This document shows, one piece after another, positions 7,846-8,433 of a stretch of 8,433 nucleotides of DNA. Every line of letters begins with the position of its first letter. The first letter of the stretch is position 1. The stretch comes from CAIOSQ01 sp044359885. Its GTDB lineage: Bacteria > Pseudomonadota > Alphaproteobacteria > CACIAM-22H2. The stretch lies in the NCBI GenBank assembly GCA_044359885.1, contig JBIKLI010000188.1:1-8433 (forward strand), written 5' to 3'. The position numbers and the translations under genes were made by a program. The notes under the pieces are model-generated. The model made no database searches, was not told the DNA's origin, and saw nothing but the letters and a program-made list of their open reading frames with translations.

Positions 7846-7872
7846 CCTGCCGGCCGTGACCGCGCGGCATGC

Positions 7873-8433
7873 TCAGCGCTGACGGGCCTTGGCGACCAGG
7901 CTGCGCAACGTCTCCAGGTCGATCGCGCCCGGTACGACGTCGTTGCCGATCACGAAGGCGGGCGTGCCGCGGATGCCGAGGTCTCGGGCGAGGGCGCGAT
8001 TGCGATCGATCTGTTCGGCGATCTCCGGGCGGTTCATGTCCGCGCGCAGCCGGGTCACGTCCAGGCCCAGTTCGGTCGCCACCGCACCGATCGCCGCATC
8101 GTCATAGGACCCGCGCCGGGCCATCAAGGCGGCATGGAAGCGCCGGTACGCACCCTGCCTGTGCGCCGCCAGAGCGGCGCGCGCGGCGACCAGCGAATCC
8201 GGGCCGAGGATGGGCAGTTCCTTGTAGACGATCCGTACCCGGCCATCGCCGCGCATCAATTCGGCGATCGGGCCGACCATCTGCTTGCAGTAGGGGCAGC
8301 GGTAGTCGAAGAACTCGATGATCGTGACATCTGCGCCGGGCGGTCCGAAGGCTGGGCTGCCGGGATCGTCCTTGAGGTCGGCAAGGCGGTCGCGCAGCGC
8401 CGCGACGCGGCTCGCCGCCTCCTCGGCCTTCTG
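7873..8433 (-). CDS. DsbA-family thiol:disulfide oxidoreductase, 5'-truncated by the window edge
   Basis: This is a periplasmic-type thioredoxin-fold protein expected to form or rearrange disulfides in exported proteins. The 186 visible residues begin with a charged helical stretch (QKAEEAASRVAALRDRL), common before the catalytic domain in alphaproteobacterial DsbA/Com1-like proteins. Then come VTIIEFFDYRCPYCK with the CPYC active site (C46 and C49 of the visible part), an inserted helical domain, and GIRGTPAFVIG with the cis-proline after Thr (T157-P158 of the visible part). The N-terminal signal sequence must lie beyond 8433. An internal ATG at 8280 falls after the active site and is not the start. 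The DUF2155 product, with two conserved cysteines, could be a client, but this is only inference. Confidence 0.93.
   Translation of the reverse strand, partial: QKAEEAASRVAALRDRLADLKDDPGSPAFGPPGADVTIIEFFDYRCPYCKQMVGPIAELMRGDGRVRIVYKELPILGPDSLVAARAALAAHRQGAYRRFHAALMARRGSYDDAAIGAVATELGLDVTRLRADMNRPEIAEQIDRNRALARDLGIRGTPAFVIGNDVVPGAIDLETLRSLVAKARQR

Noticed and set aside
7846..7872. Intrinsic terminator between the transporter and the DsbA-like gene
   Set aside because: The 27-bp spacer is too short and shows no stem-loop followed by a T run on either strand.

Overview
The window looks like an ordinary chromosomal housekeeping region of a high-GC alphaproteobacterium, probably of the Rhodospirillales type. 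Three things point there: a class II (B12-dependent) ribonucleotide reductase with the N-terminus typical of alphaproteobacteria; a bacterial NDUFA12 (complex I accessory subunit) gene, largely confined to that class; and the familiar accB-accC-aat block facing a DUF2155 gene, an MlaD gene and the NDUFA12 gene.

Layout. Positions 1-2398 (minus) hold the N-terminal 799 codons of nrdJ; its 3' end lies outside the window. Positions 2399-2904 are a 506-bp spacer with no convincing gene. It carries two similar 16-bp imperfect palindromes exactly 31 bp apart, upstream of nrdJ, which I read as a tandem NrdR operator. Positions 2905-4309 (plus) form a tightly packed three-gene run: NDUFA12, mlaD (GTG start with a good ribosome binding site) and a DUF2155 protein whose start overlaps the mlaD stop. 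Positions 4255-6732 (minus) form a second operon: accB (biotin carrier), accC (biotin carboxylase) and aat (leucyl/phenylalanyl-tRNA-protein transferase). The 3' ends of DUF2155 and aat overlap convergently by 55 bp. The divergent spacer 6733-6945 carries a perfect 10-bp palindrome beside a TATAAG hexamer in front of accB. Positions 6946-7845 (plus) encode a ten-helix EamA/DMT-family transporter, and 7873-8433 (minus) encode the C-terminal 186 residues of a DsbA-family oxidoreductase with a CPYC active site.

How the genes relate. accB and accC supply the biotin half of acetyl-CoA carboxylase, the first step of fatty-acid synthesis. mlaD belongs to phospholipid transport between the two membranes. 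NDUFA12 is a respiratory complex I factor, and nrdJ supplies deoxyribonucleotides. In many alphaproteobacteria aroQ sits between the dsbA-like gene and accB; here that place is taken by the transporter on the opposite strand.

I found no mobile element, RNA gene, CRISPR array, prophage or obviously novel system. The points worth a second look are regulatory (tandem NrdR boxes, accB palindrome) and architectural (convergent coding overlap, absent aroQ).
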